Assembly: GCA_001919995.1 (NCBI GenBank)
Contig: MNIY01000186.1
Span: 1 to 6,857, forward strand
Reading direction: 5' to 3'
Origin: Ktedonobacter sp. 13_1_20CM_4_53_11
GTDB taxonomy: Bacteria; Chloroflexota; Ktedonobacteria; Ktedonobacterales; Ktedonobacteraceae
DNA length: 6,857 nucleotides
The notes beneath the pieces are model-generated. The model searched no databases. It worked only from the letters and a program-made list of their open reading frames with translations, and was not told the origin of the DNA. The position numbers and the translations under genes are program-made. The number at the start of each line of letters is the position of its first letter. Within the stretch, counting starts at the first letter, position 1. This document shows positions 1 to 5,014 of the stretch, in pieces.

Positions 1-557
1 ATCAGGCGTATTACCTCACGTGGGGTAAAGTGCTCACCAGGGTTCTCGTTCAGGGCCTCGTTAAATTTACGGATGAGTTCTTCGAAGATATAGCCCATTT
101 CAAGGTTGGGGACTACGTCGGGATGGAGGTCAATATTCTTAAATTTTTCCATCACGAGAAAAAGGAGACCGGCTTCTTCAAGTTTGGTGATAGTGTTATT
201 GAAGTCGAATTTTTCAAGCACTTCACGCATGTTGTCGCTGAAGCCGTTGATGTAGGCTTTCAGGTTGGCAGCGAGGTGTGGAGCGTCGCTCAGTAGCCGG
301 TCGAAGTCATACTGCGAGGTGTTGTAGAAGGCGTAACCGGAGGCTTTGCTAAGCTGGGGAGCGAGGTTTTCGAGTTTGCCTTTTAGCCTGGCGTTGATTT
401 CGAGAACGCGCTCTTTTGTGGGTTGTAGTACGCAGTCGATGCGGCGGAGTACGGTGAGTGGGAGGATTACGTCCTGGTATTTACTGCGCTTGAAAGTATC
501 TCGAATGAGGTCTGCTACGCTCCAGATAAAGTTGACCTTTTCACTGAAGTTGTTCAT
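1..557 (-). CDS. hsdM: Type I restriction-modification DNA methyltransferase subunit HsdM, N-terminal part (cut by window edge)
   Basis: My own minus-strand translation gives an uncut frame from the ATG at 557-555 to the window edge, 185 codons with no stop. It starts MNNFSEKVNFIWSVADLIRD and continues with VILPLTVLRRIDCVLQPTK (about residues 30-48), the typical opening of the HsdM N-terminal helical domain (HsdM_N). Residues 174-185 read GEHFTPREVIRL, motif X at the start of the adenine-methyltransferase catalytic domain. The SAM motif I and the NPPF catalytic motif would lie beyond the window. HsdM is the modification subunit: with HsdS it methylates adenine in a bipartite target, and with HsdR it forms the restriction complex. 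The ATG is chosen because it gives the family's usual N terminus; no strong ribosome-binding site sits before it. hsdS and hsdR should lie further left if the locus is complete. The gene is on the same strand as the HTH-kinase, 226 bp downstream of it. Function is near certain; intactness cannot be judged. Confidence 0.93.
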   Translation of the reverse strand, partial: MNNFSEKVNFIWSVADLIRDTFKRSKYQDVILPLTVLRRIDCVLQPTKERVLEINARLKGKLENLAPQLSKASGYAFYNTSQYDFDRLLSDAPHLAANLKAYINGFSDNMREVLEKFDFNNTITKLEEAGLLFLVMEKFKNIDLHPDVVPNLEMGYIFEELIRKFNEALNENPGEHFTPREVIRL

Positions 558-620
558 GAGCTTTTGCCCTATGGCCCTTCTATCGCTGCGTTCAGCAGAG
601 GATTTGCTTTCTTGTGGGAC

Positions 621-649
621 AGCTTACTACTGTGCCTGTCTACTGTCAA
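621..649 (-). promoter_or_regulatory. Candidate sigma-70 promoter for hsdM
   Basis: On the minus strand a perfect TTGACA (649-644) is followed after 17 bp by TAAGCT (626-621), a weak -10 box. It lies about 63 bp before the hsdM ATG. The -35 and spacer fit the consensus; the -10 matches at about three of six positions. It suggests hsdM has its own promoter rather than depending on read-through from the kinase gene. Confidence 0.4.
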
Positions 650-783
650 GCGAGAAGGACAGAGCTCTACCGATCACCTTACTCTTAAGTGGGTGATTTG
701 CGTAAAATGGCAACCGTTTTTATCAGCACCTCGTTTAGTTCTCTATCGCCGGATCAGTGAGCAAACAAGAAAGGACAATAGAT

Positions 784-1731
784 TTAGTGCCACGTTTCAT
801 CAGCGAGTGGGAGGGTGAACCAGAACGTTGATCCTTCCCCTGAATGACTTTCGACTCCCACCTGACCCCGGTGCTGTTGGATTATTGCCCTGGTGATGTA
901 TAATCCCAGTCCCAGTCCACCGCCTGATCCTACTGGCTGTCTCTGAGCTTGATGGAAGCGCTCCCATATCCTGCTTTGTTCAGAATCCAGGATTCCTGGT
1001 CCCTTGTCCTGCACAGATACACGCGCCTGCGCATCACGTACTTCCAGGTATATTTTGATTGGCTGATCGGCAGGCGAAAACTTGAGGGCATTGGTGAGGT
1101 AGTTTGTGAGTGCTTGCCTGATGCGATCCGCGTCGGCAATCACCGCTACCAGGTCATCGGCTGGCAGTTCCTGCTCAAAGAGCCTTTGAGCAGTGAGTTC
1201 TTGCTGGTTTGTGACGGTTTCTCGCACAATTTCGACCAGATTGCACCATCCCAGAGAGAGTTCGAACGTGTTTGCCTCGATGCGAGAGGCATCCACCAGA
1301 TTTCCTACCAGTCGCATTTCCGCACTAATCTGTCGCTCAGCCCGCGCCAGCAAGCCCTGCAGTTTTGTGAGCGGATCGCGAGCATTGTCTGACATGGGTG
1401 ATTCGAGCACGCGCTGGAGAAGACGACGAGCCTGTTGGAGTGCACCTCGCGTTGTGGTAAGCGGCGTGTGCAGTTCCTGGCCCACCGCGTTCATCAATTC
1501 TTCTAAAGCCGCGTTCGAGAGAGAATATTGTTCTGGGGAGGAGGTAGAGAGCTCCTGAGGTTGCCGCCGACGTTGATGAAGAAAGGCCTGGAAATCCGCG
1601 TCGTCAATGCGGTAGCCCGCACGGCCAAAAGGAGTACCTTTCAATTCTCCGCTGCGCAACCAGCGACGAACGGTATCGAGACTGACGCCAAGACGTGTAG
1701 CCACATCTGATGTCGTGAGATAGGATGGCAT
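784..1731 (-). CDS. Excisionase-type HTH / histidine kinase fusion (soluble, DNA-binding sensor kinase)
   Basis: A 315-residue protein with two recognisable modules. Residues about 4-53 (YLTTSDVATRLGVSLDTVRRW, then FGRAGYRI) form a MerR/excisionase-type helix-turn-helix like those of the excisionase DNA-binding family. Residues about 72-155 form a HisKA-like dimerisation segment with the H-box ELHTPL, phospho-acceptor His88. The ATPase domain follows: N-box LTNYLTNALKFSP (208-220), G1 DKGPGI (242-247), F-box IWERF (255-259), G2 GGLGLGLYI (271-279) and the closing GEGSTFWFTLPL. All catalytic boxes look intact. There is no membrane segment, PAS or GAF domain, so input is either cytosolic or comes through DNA binding. 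The start ATG at 1731 has GAGG five bases upstream. The gene is divergent from the ArsR regulator and shares its spacer. The fusion puts the DNA-binding part on the kinase instead of on a response regulator. Domain calls are firm; the signal and the DNA target are unknown. Confidence 0.92.
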   Translation of the reverse strand: MPSYLTTSDVATRLGVSLDTVRRWLRSGELKGTPFGRAGYRIDDADFQAFLHQRRRQPQELSTSSPEQYSLSNAALEELMNAVGQELHTPLTTTRGALQQARRLLQRVLESPMSDNARDPLTKLQGLLARAERQISAEMRLVGNLVDASRIEANTFELSLGWCNLVEIVRETVTNQQELTAQRLFEQELPADDLVAVIADADRIRQALTNYLTNALKFSPADQPIKIYLEVRDAQARVSVQDKGPGILDSEQSRIWERFHQAQRQPVGSGGGLGLGLYITRAIIQQHRGQVGVESHSGEGSTFWFTLPLADETWH

Positions 1732-1752
1732 ACGGGCCTCACCCTTTCACCT

Positions 1753-1789
1753 TAACATGTTATCATAAGACATGATAAGCGGTTATAAG
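1753..1789. promoter_or_regulatory. Probable shared operator between the HTH-kinase and arsR-type gene
   Basis: The 136-bp divergent spacer holds stacked symmetric elements. TAACATGTTA (1753-1762) is a perfect 10-bp palindrome. TTATCAT (1760-1766), five bases, then ATGATAA (1772-1778) is a perfect 7-bp inverted repeat. ATAAG occurs at 1765, 1775 and 1785, exactly one helical turn apart. A possible -10 for the rightward gene is TATAAG (1784-1789). Both flanking genes encode DNA-binding proteins (ArsR-type winged helix, excisionase-type HTH), so either or both could bind here. Which protein binds is inference. Confidence 0.55.
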
Positions 1790-1867
1790 ATATAGAACAG
1801 GGGAGAGCTTTTGCTTTCTCCTGCCTGAAGGTTCTCCCCATACTTAAAGAAGGGAGCATGATTAGCA

Positions 1868-2257
1868 ATGCCTCGGAAGAAGACGGCAACCGCGAGGTTG
1901 AGCCGACCTCATTCCCGCATCTCTCATCGGCCACCAGAACTCGATGCCTTTGTGGATCAATTCCTTTCCACAGTTTGTGACACGAGTCGCCGCTACATTC
2001 TGGAACTGCTTGCGGAGCCGAACGAAAAATACCCATCCGTTCCCTACGAGCGACGTTCAGGAGAAATTGCTGAAGTACTGGGCTTGAGCAGCGCTACCAC
2101 CTCGGAGCATCTGCGCCTGCTTGCCGATCTCCATCTAGTTACGACTCGCAAACAGGGAACTGCTGTCTACTATCGATTGTCGAACCATCTGCTCGTCCAG
2201 GCTTTTCTAGACTTGCTACGAGTGCTGGATCGTCAATACCAGAAGCAGCTGTCCTGA
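1868..2257 (+). CDS. ArsR-family winged-helix transcriptional regulator
   Basis: A 129-residue DNA-binding protein. After a basic, probably disordered N terminus (residues 1-22), the core runs from about 25 to 115: TVCDTSRRYILELL (helix 1-2), SGEIAEVLGLSSATTSEHLRLLADLHLV split over 64-91 (the HTH, recognition helix about 75-86), then the wing TRKQGTAVYYRLS (93-105) and a C-terminal dimerisation helix. This is the usual ArsR/HTH_5 order. The only cysteine is Cys37 and there is no CxC pair on the recognition helix, so a classical arsenic/cadmium site of the ArsR/CadC kind is not visible; it may sense something else or act without a metal. An in-frame TGA at 1859 rules out an upstream start, and AAGAAGGGAG lies about 10 bases ahead of the ATG. 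The 15-residue insert NEKYPSVPYERRSGE before the HTH is longer than in minimal ArsR proteins. The gene is transcribed away from the HTH-kinase. Confidence 0.88.
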   Translation: MPRKKTATARLSRPHSRISHRPPELDAFVDQFLSTVCDTSRRYILELLAEPNEKYPSVPYERRSGEIAEVLGLSSATTSEHLRLLADLHLVTTRKQGTAVYYRLSNHLLVQAFLDLLRVLDRQYQKQLS

Positions 2258-2279
2258 AAGATTTCTGAATTCTTTCAGG
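2253..2279 (+). terminator. Hairpin over the stop codon of the ArsR-type gene
   Basis: CCTGAAAGA (2253-2261) and TCTTTCAGG (2271-2279) are a perfect 9-bp inverted repeat with a 9-base loop. The stem contains the stop codon TGA (2255-2257). No run of T follows, so a classical intrinsic terminator is doubtful; it may instead stabilise the mRNA end or terminate with help from Rho. Confidence 0.45.
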
Positions 2280-2328
2280 TAGCGCCTCTATCGTCACCTC
2301 TCCCTGCCCTCACGTTAGCCTCATCTAA

Positions 2329-2349
2329 TTCGGTAATGAACGAAATATC
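2329..2349 (+). repeat. TTCGGT/CGAAATA element, copy 1
   Basis: A 21-bp element beginning TTCGGT and ending CGAAATATC that matches the element ahead of the receiver gene (4593-4613, minus strand) at 20 of 21 positions. The inner TTCG and CGAA are inverted. No gene starts shortly downstream on this strand, so its role here is unknown. Confidence 0.55.
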
Positions 2350-2427
2350 TCTTTGTAATATGATACGGACGACATATCGATGCTGTTTCTAACTTCTCCT
2401 CTCTCACGAATGCACCCATCTCATTTC

Positions 2428-2448
2428 TTCGGTTGACACCGAAATAAC
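2428..2448 (+). repeat. TTCGGT/CGAAATA element, degenerate copy 2
   Basis: The same outer parts as copy 1 (TTCGGT, six bases, CGAAATA, one base, C) with a changed centre: 15 of 21 positions match copy 1 and 16 of 21 match the copy at 4593-4613. Here TTCGGT and ACCGAA form a perfect 6-bp inverted repeat around TGAC. The centre also spells TTGACA, but no good -10 box follows at the right distance. Confidence 0.4.
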
Positions 2449-2542
2449 ATCCTATAGCGTGAAACGAACGGTGTAGGTGAGATGTTTCATGACAGAGGAA
2501 AAAAGGCCTGGCATAAATGGCTAAGAGAGGAATGCATTATGG

Positions 2543-2639
2543 GGTAAGCATGCTGCAAGAAACGGAGGCCTATCCTTCCGTAGCCTCTGAAGGCTCTGAG
2601 GGAGAGCCGAGGGTGTGATAGTGGGTTTCCATGCTTACT
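2543..2639. ncRNA. Candidate structured RNA (nested hairpins), strand unknown
   Basis: An outer perfect 9-bp stem GTAAGCATG (2544-2552) / CATGCTTAC (2630-2638) continues, after a six-base bulge on the left side only, into GAAAC (2559-2563) / GTTTC (2625-2629). Inside lie AGCCT/AGGCT (2582-2586 / 2591-2595, tetraloop CTGA) and GGCTCT/AGAGCC (2592-2597 / 2603-2608), which share bases and so exclude each other, plus ACGGA/TCCGT (2562-2566 / 2577-2581). This is more nested pairing than I would expect in about 100 bp of ordinary spacer. It fits no RNA family I recognise. Alternatives are the remains of a small palindromic repeat, or chance. Confidence 0.3.
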
Positions 2640-2943
2640 GAAGAGTGTCATTGCTTTATGTCTTGCTCTCATCACGAGCGAGTTATGTCCTGCGTTTCAG
2701 TCCTGCTCACATGCACAGGTGTGATTTGTCTCAATTCTCGTCCTCTTGCCTGACTCATAAATTATCCAGTGACTGGCTTCTTTCCTTGCCTCATAGCAAC
2801 CGAGCAGAAGGAGAGAATCCGGCGTTTTGACGCATATCCGCGTCTTTGGTCCCATTTGGGAACGATAACCTGTCCTTTGGTCCAGAGCTGCTCACCAGTC
2901 TTCACAAGAGAACAAAATGCTTTTGTTTCTTGGACTGATGCTC

Positions 2944-3177
2944 GCAGATAGGCGTCGAACCGGACACATTATGGTATAAAAGCATATTTGGCAACAAGGA
3001 AGTCCAAATGACGGTCCCACTTCTGCCACAGAGAGACGGTCCCGAGCTTTTTAGCCCTGCCGTGTAAAGGCGCTTTTCGCCTGGATGGTCCAAGCTTCAC
3101 TTTGGTACCAGAAAGCGTCCGATCAACCTTGCGAACCATAAATTGCCCAAAATTGACAAGGATCGTGGCACATTACA
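2944..3177 (+). repeat. Long diverged direct repeat, left copy
   Basis: Aligns with 3876-4110 at an offset of 932-933 bp with small indels. The best block, 3049-3093 against 3982-4026, matches at 36 of 45 positions, and eight of the nine differences are transitions. The ends also match: 3155-3177 against 4088-4110 at 20 of 23, and 2944-2967 against 3876-3899 at 17 of 24. Weaker similarity may extend left to about 2881. No coding frame is kept between the copies. A 9-bp word GACGGTCCC occurs twice inside this copy (3010, 3035). Confidence 0.7.
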
Positions 3178-3189
3178 CATACACTGCGG

Positions 3190-3195
3190 TATAAT
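3190..3195 (+). promoter_or_regulatory. Candidate -10 box for the membrane-protein gene
   Basis: A perfect TATAAT about 78 bases ahead of the ATG at 3274, directly after the left repeat copy ends. No good -35 box sits 16-18 bp upstream; the TTGACA at 3153 is 31 bp away, too far. Supported only by the -10 consensus and position. Confidence 0.3.
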
Positions 3196-3273
3196 CACCA
3201 TGGATTAGAGTGGATCACCACGCAGTGCAATAGCCTATCAAGATATCCAGATCGGGAAGTCGGGTTCGCCACA

Positions 3274-3654
3274 ATGATAAAGAGAGAACGCGTCCTCTTC
3301 AAGATCGCATGGGTCTTGCTCGCCATCACCGGAGTCGCCATCCTCGTCTTCGGACTGATCGCCACTGCGTGGCCCGCTTCGAGTGAGCGATCGTCCCTAC
3401 AAGCGATCGGCGTGGCCTCGATTGGGATGGGTTTATTCGGTGTCATGATAACCGTGATCGCCTACAGACGCCGTGAACGCTGGGCCTGGTTTACCCTCTG
3501 GTACTATCCCATCTTCTGGATAGCGCACCTTCTGGGCGGATTGCCTCCCGGCCAAGAGCATGTCCACCAGATCGTGTTTATCGTACTCTCGCTCGTAGGC
3601 CTGCTTCTCCCCGTGGGCGAATTCTTCCCGCGAGGGGTGGGCCGGCGCGCTTGA
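3274..3654 (+). CDS. Small four-helix integral membrane protein, function unknown
   Basis: A 126-residue protein made almost entirely of four hydrophobic segments at about 9-32, 44-63, 71-90 and 98-116, joined by short loops. The basic start MIKRER and the basic YRRRERW after helix 2 suggest that the N terminus and this loop face the cytoplasm. No catalytic motif or transporter signature is visible. Helix 3 has an aromatic run (WAWFTLWYYPIFW) and is followed by HLLGGLPPGQEH. The third codon positions are visibly richer in G and C than the surrounding spacers, which supports real coding and perhaps a separate origin. The ribosome-binding site is weak (GGGAAG about 15 bases upstream). The gene stands alone between two copies of a long direct repeat. 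It resembles the small DoxX-sized or uncharacterised membrane proteins common in soil bacteria; I do not recognise the family. Confidence 0.75.
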   Translation: MIKRERVLFKIAWVLLAITGVAILVFGLIATAWPASSERSSLQAIGVASIGMGLFGVMITVIAYRRRERWAWFTLWYYPIFWIAHLLGGLPPGQEHVHQIVFIVLSLVGLLLPVGEFFPRGVGRRA

Positions 3655-3670
3655 TGCGCCAGGAGAATGT

Positions 3671-3717
3671 GCTTTGCCAAGAAGGTTGGCGAAGCCTCGC
3701 CGGAGATCTGGCAAAGC
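3671..3717 (+). terminator. Two-part hairpin after the membrane-protein gene
   Basis: An outer perfect 8-bp stem GCTTTGCC (3671-3678) / GGCAAAGC (3710-3717) encloses an inner GGCGA (3688-3692) / TCGCC (3697-3701) stem with loop AGCC. CCGCTTTT follows closely on the plus strand. It begins 16 bases after the stop codon, where a terminator is expected. The T run is short, so its strength is uncertain. Confidence 0.5.
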
Positions 3718-3875
3718 CCGCTTTTAAAGCTCTACCAATCACGCTCAAAAAGTGGCAACTTAATATGGCGACGCCGGAATCTCATCCTGGCAAAGCACAC
3801 GTATCCTGAGGTGAAATCCTGGAAATCCAGAAGGTCAGATCACCAAACATGTTGCTCTTTTCTGAACCGGCGGTA

Positions 3876-4110
3876 TCAGAAATGCGTCACAAGGGACACG
3901 TTCTGGTTAAAAAAGCGTGGTCTCGCTCCAAGACCATCCAACGTGTTGTCACATGAACTGATTCTCCCACTCCTCCAGATCTTTTAGCTCTGCTATATAA
4001 AGGCACTTCTCACCTGAATGGACCAACTTTATCCATGTTTACCATAAGGTGTCCAACTCCCTTTTGAACCATATAGCGTCCTCAGAGGACAAGTATCGTG
4101 GCAAATCACA
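3876..4110 (+). repeat. Long diverged direct repeat, right copy
   Basis: Partner of 2944-3177. The clearest shared words are GGACAC with TGGT and an A run then GC (3894-3916), TTTTAGC with TATAAAGGC and ACCTGAATGG (3982-4020), and ATCGTGGCA (4094-4102). Compared with the left copy, most changes in the best block are C to T or G to A. GTCCTCAGAGGAC (4078-4090), a small palindrome, occurs only in this copy. Confidence 0.7.
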
Positions 4111-4112
4111 AC

Positions 4113-4127
4113 AGGGAATGCTTCCCT
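4113..4127 (-). terminator. Small hairpin downstream of the receiver gene
   Basis: AGGGAA (4113-4118), loop TGC, TTCCCT (4122-4127): a perfect 6-bp stem lying 45 bases past the receiver stop codon on the minus strand and at the very end of the right repeat copy. Only a loose T-rich stretch follows on the minus strand, so this is a weak terminator candidate. Confidence 0.3.
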
Positions 4128-4172
4128 TTCGTCTCCGTGCCTGCAAACAAACCCGGTCAAGCGACACATCAC

Positions 4173-4577
4173 CTAAGGCCGGGAGAAAAGTCGTTCAATA
4201 GCTTCAAGCAAGATAGTGAGCTCAAATGGCTTCTGCAACTGCGGGAGGTGACGCGCTTTGACTTCTTTTTGAATACGTGCCGTTTCGGCGCTGATTATCA
4301 GCACGGGGAGATGTTTCAATGATTTGACTGCATGGATGGTATCGTAGAACTCGAGACCATTCATGTCAGGAAGGCCATAATCCAGGATCAGCACATCCGG
4401 TTTCACTGTTCGTAGCATCTTCAATGCCTGAAACCCATCAGGGGCGAGCACTGCCTGATAGGATGTTTCCTGCTCGATCACTTGAACAAGAAGCGTCCCA
4501 ATGGCCTCGTCGTCCTCAACGATGAAAACCGTTTTGACCGCGGTGGGGCCTTTATGGGCAGAATTGCCGGTATCCAT
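4173..4577 (-). CDS. Stand-alone CheY-like response regulator receiver domain
   Basis: A 134-residue protein that is one receiver domain and nothing more. TVFIVEDDEA (16-25) gives the acidic pocket Glu21-Asp22-Asp23. LILDYGLPDMNG (63-74) carries the phospho-acceptor Asp66. VLIISAE (92-98) supplies Ser96 at the switch Thr/Ser position, and LQKPFEL (114-120) has the conserved Lys116. All key residues are present, so it should be phosphorylated on Asp66 by a histidine kinase. There is no DNA-binding or enzymatic output domain; the stop comes about a dozen residues after the last receiver helix. It could act as a phosphorelay intermediate or by protein binding, as CheY or Spo0F do. The HTH-kinase at 784-1731 lies on the same strand but is not adjacent, so pairing is only a guess. 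A TTCGGT/CGAAATA element sits 15 bp before the ATG. The ribosome-binding site is weak. Confidence 0.92.
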   Translation of the reverse strand: MDTGNSAHKGPTAVKTVFIVEDDEAIGTLLVQVIEQETSYQAVLAPDGFQALKMLRTVKPDVLILDYGLPDMNGLEFYDTIHAVKSLKHLPVLIISAETARIQKEVKARHLPQLQKPFELTILLEAIERLFSRP

Positions 4578-5014
4578 CGTAACACCATTCTCGATATTTC
4601 GTTCATAACCGAAAGATTGTCACTTAAAGATACACGTTTTATCCGGCAACAACAGAGACATCTTGTGAGCGAGCCTGATGCATTTTTTGAAGGCACATCA
4701 CCCACCGGATGCGCAACGAGATCGCAGCAAGAAGGCAATAGTGTGTGAATCGGCTTCACAAGCACTTTCGGTCCTATCACTTTCTTGCTGGCGATTTCGC
4801 AGAAAATCCTTTTCATCGCAGAAACACGAATGCGACGAAGAAAGGTCTTGAGTCACTTCATTTGATAGGTACATCTCGTTGCGCATCCCGTGGGAACAGT
4901 GTCACTTTTGGTGAAGCTTGCTCGCTTTACCTACGATTGCCAAAGAAACTCTGCCATCGAAGATCACATGCAGCGTTGCCACTGGCGCTGTTCCTATCCC
5001 ACCGATCTGCTTGC
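4578..5014. other. Gene-poor spacer between receiver and methyltransferase genes
   Basis: No credible gene on either strand. The right part is crossed by plus-strand frames that continue antisense through the methyltransferase gene and look like shadows of it. Apart from the element at 4593-4613 and a CAGCG/CGCTG stem (4971-4975 / 4986-4990) close to the methyltransferase stop, I see nothing distinctive. Confidence 0.55.
4593..4613 (-). promoter_or_regulatory. TTCGGT/CGAAATA element ahead of the receiver gene (copy 3)
   Basis: On the minus strand this 21-bp element begins TTCGGT and ends CGAAATATC, 15 bp before the receiver ATG. It differs from the copy at 2329-2349 at one position. Placement in the leader of a gene suggests a regulatory site; the outer TTTCG/CGAAA is a 5-bp inverted repeat. 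What binds it is unknown. Confidence 0.45.

Larger units (their letters stand above)
2258..3273. other. Gene-poor spacer of about 1 kb
   Basis: No reading frame here has a credible start, a ribosome-binding site or a recognisable product; the short frames in both directions look like chance. The stretch does hold non-coding structure listed separately: two TTCGGT/CGAAATA elements, a nested hairpin block at 2543-2639, and the left copy of a long diverged direct repeat. Other small perfect stems are GACGC/GCGTC (2829-2844), TCCCA/TGGGA (2850-2861) and AACAAAA/TTTTGTT (2911-2927). It may be a decayed element or a non-coding RNA region. Confidence 0.6.
3655..4172. other. Gene-poor spacer with the right repeat copy
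   Basis: No credible gene. From left to right it holds a hairpin after the membrane-protein gene, the right copy of the long direct repeat and a small hairpin next to the end of the receiver gene. The octamer GGCAAAGC of the first hairpin recurs at 3789-3796. The frames through this stretch show no recognisable product. Confidence 0.6.

Noticed and set aside
30..696. Plus-strand open frames over the left edge
   Set aside because: They are antisense to hsdM, whose N-terminal domain and motif X are unmistakable on the minus strand, or they cross its leader.
673..697. ATCACC/GGTGAT inverted repeat before hsdM as an operator
   Set aside because: Only 6 bp with a 13-base loop, which is common by chance; it lies upstream of the -35 box with no other support.
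949..1558. Two overlapping plus-strand frames of 147 and 121 codons
   Set aside because: Shadows of the HTH-kinase gene on the other strand.
1858..1978. An ATG close to the good ribosome-binding site ahead of the ArsR-type gene
   Set aside because: It is out of frame with the regulator, only two bases from the GGGAG, and its frame closes after 40 codons with no recognisable product.
2433..2464. Perfect TTGACA with TATAGC downstream as a promoter
   Set aside because: The spacer is 14 bp, too short, and no gene follows. The TTGACA is better explained as the centre of the repeated TTCGGT/CGAAATA element.
2487..2675. A 62-codon minus-strand frame over the hairpin block
   Set aside because: No ribosome-binding site, no motif, low-complexity basic and aromatic make-up, and the stretch is better explained by its palindromes.
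3061..3085. AGGCG/CGCCT hairpin in the left long repeat as a conserved RNA stem
   Set aside because: In the right copy the same positions read AGGCA and CACCT, which do not pair, so there is no compensating change.
3166..3181. TGGCAC as a sigma-54 -24 box
   Set aside because: The matching GC at -12 is absent, and the right repeat copy reads TGGCAA at this place.
3758..3767. ACTTAATATG, also found in the right end of the MITE-like element (6008-6017), as a second element end
   Set aside because: The match stops after 10 bases; the outer part GAGGATGAGCC is not present and there is no partner end nearby.
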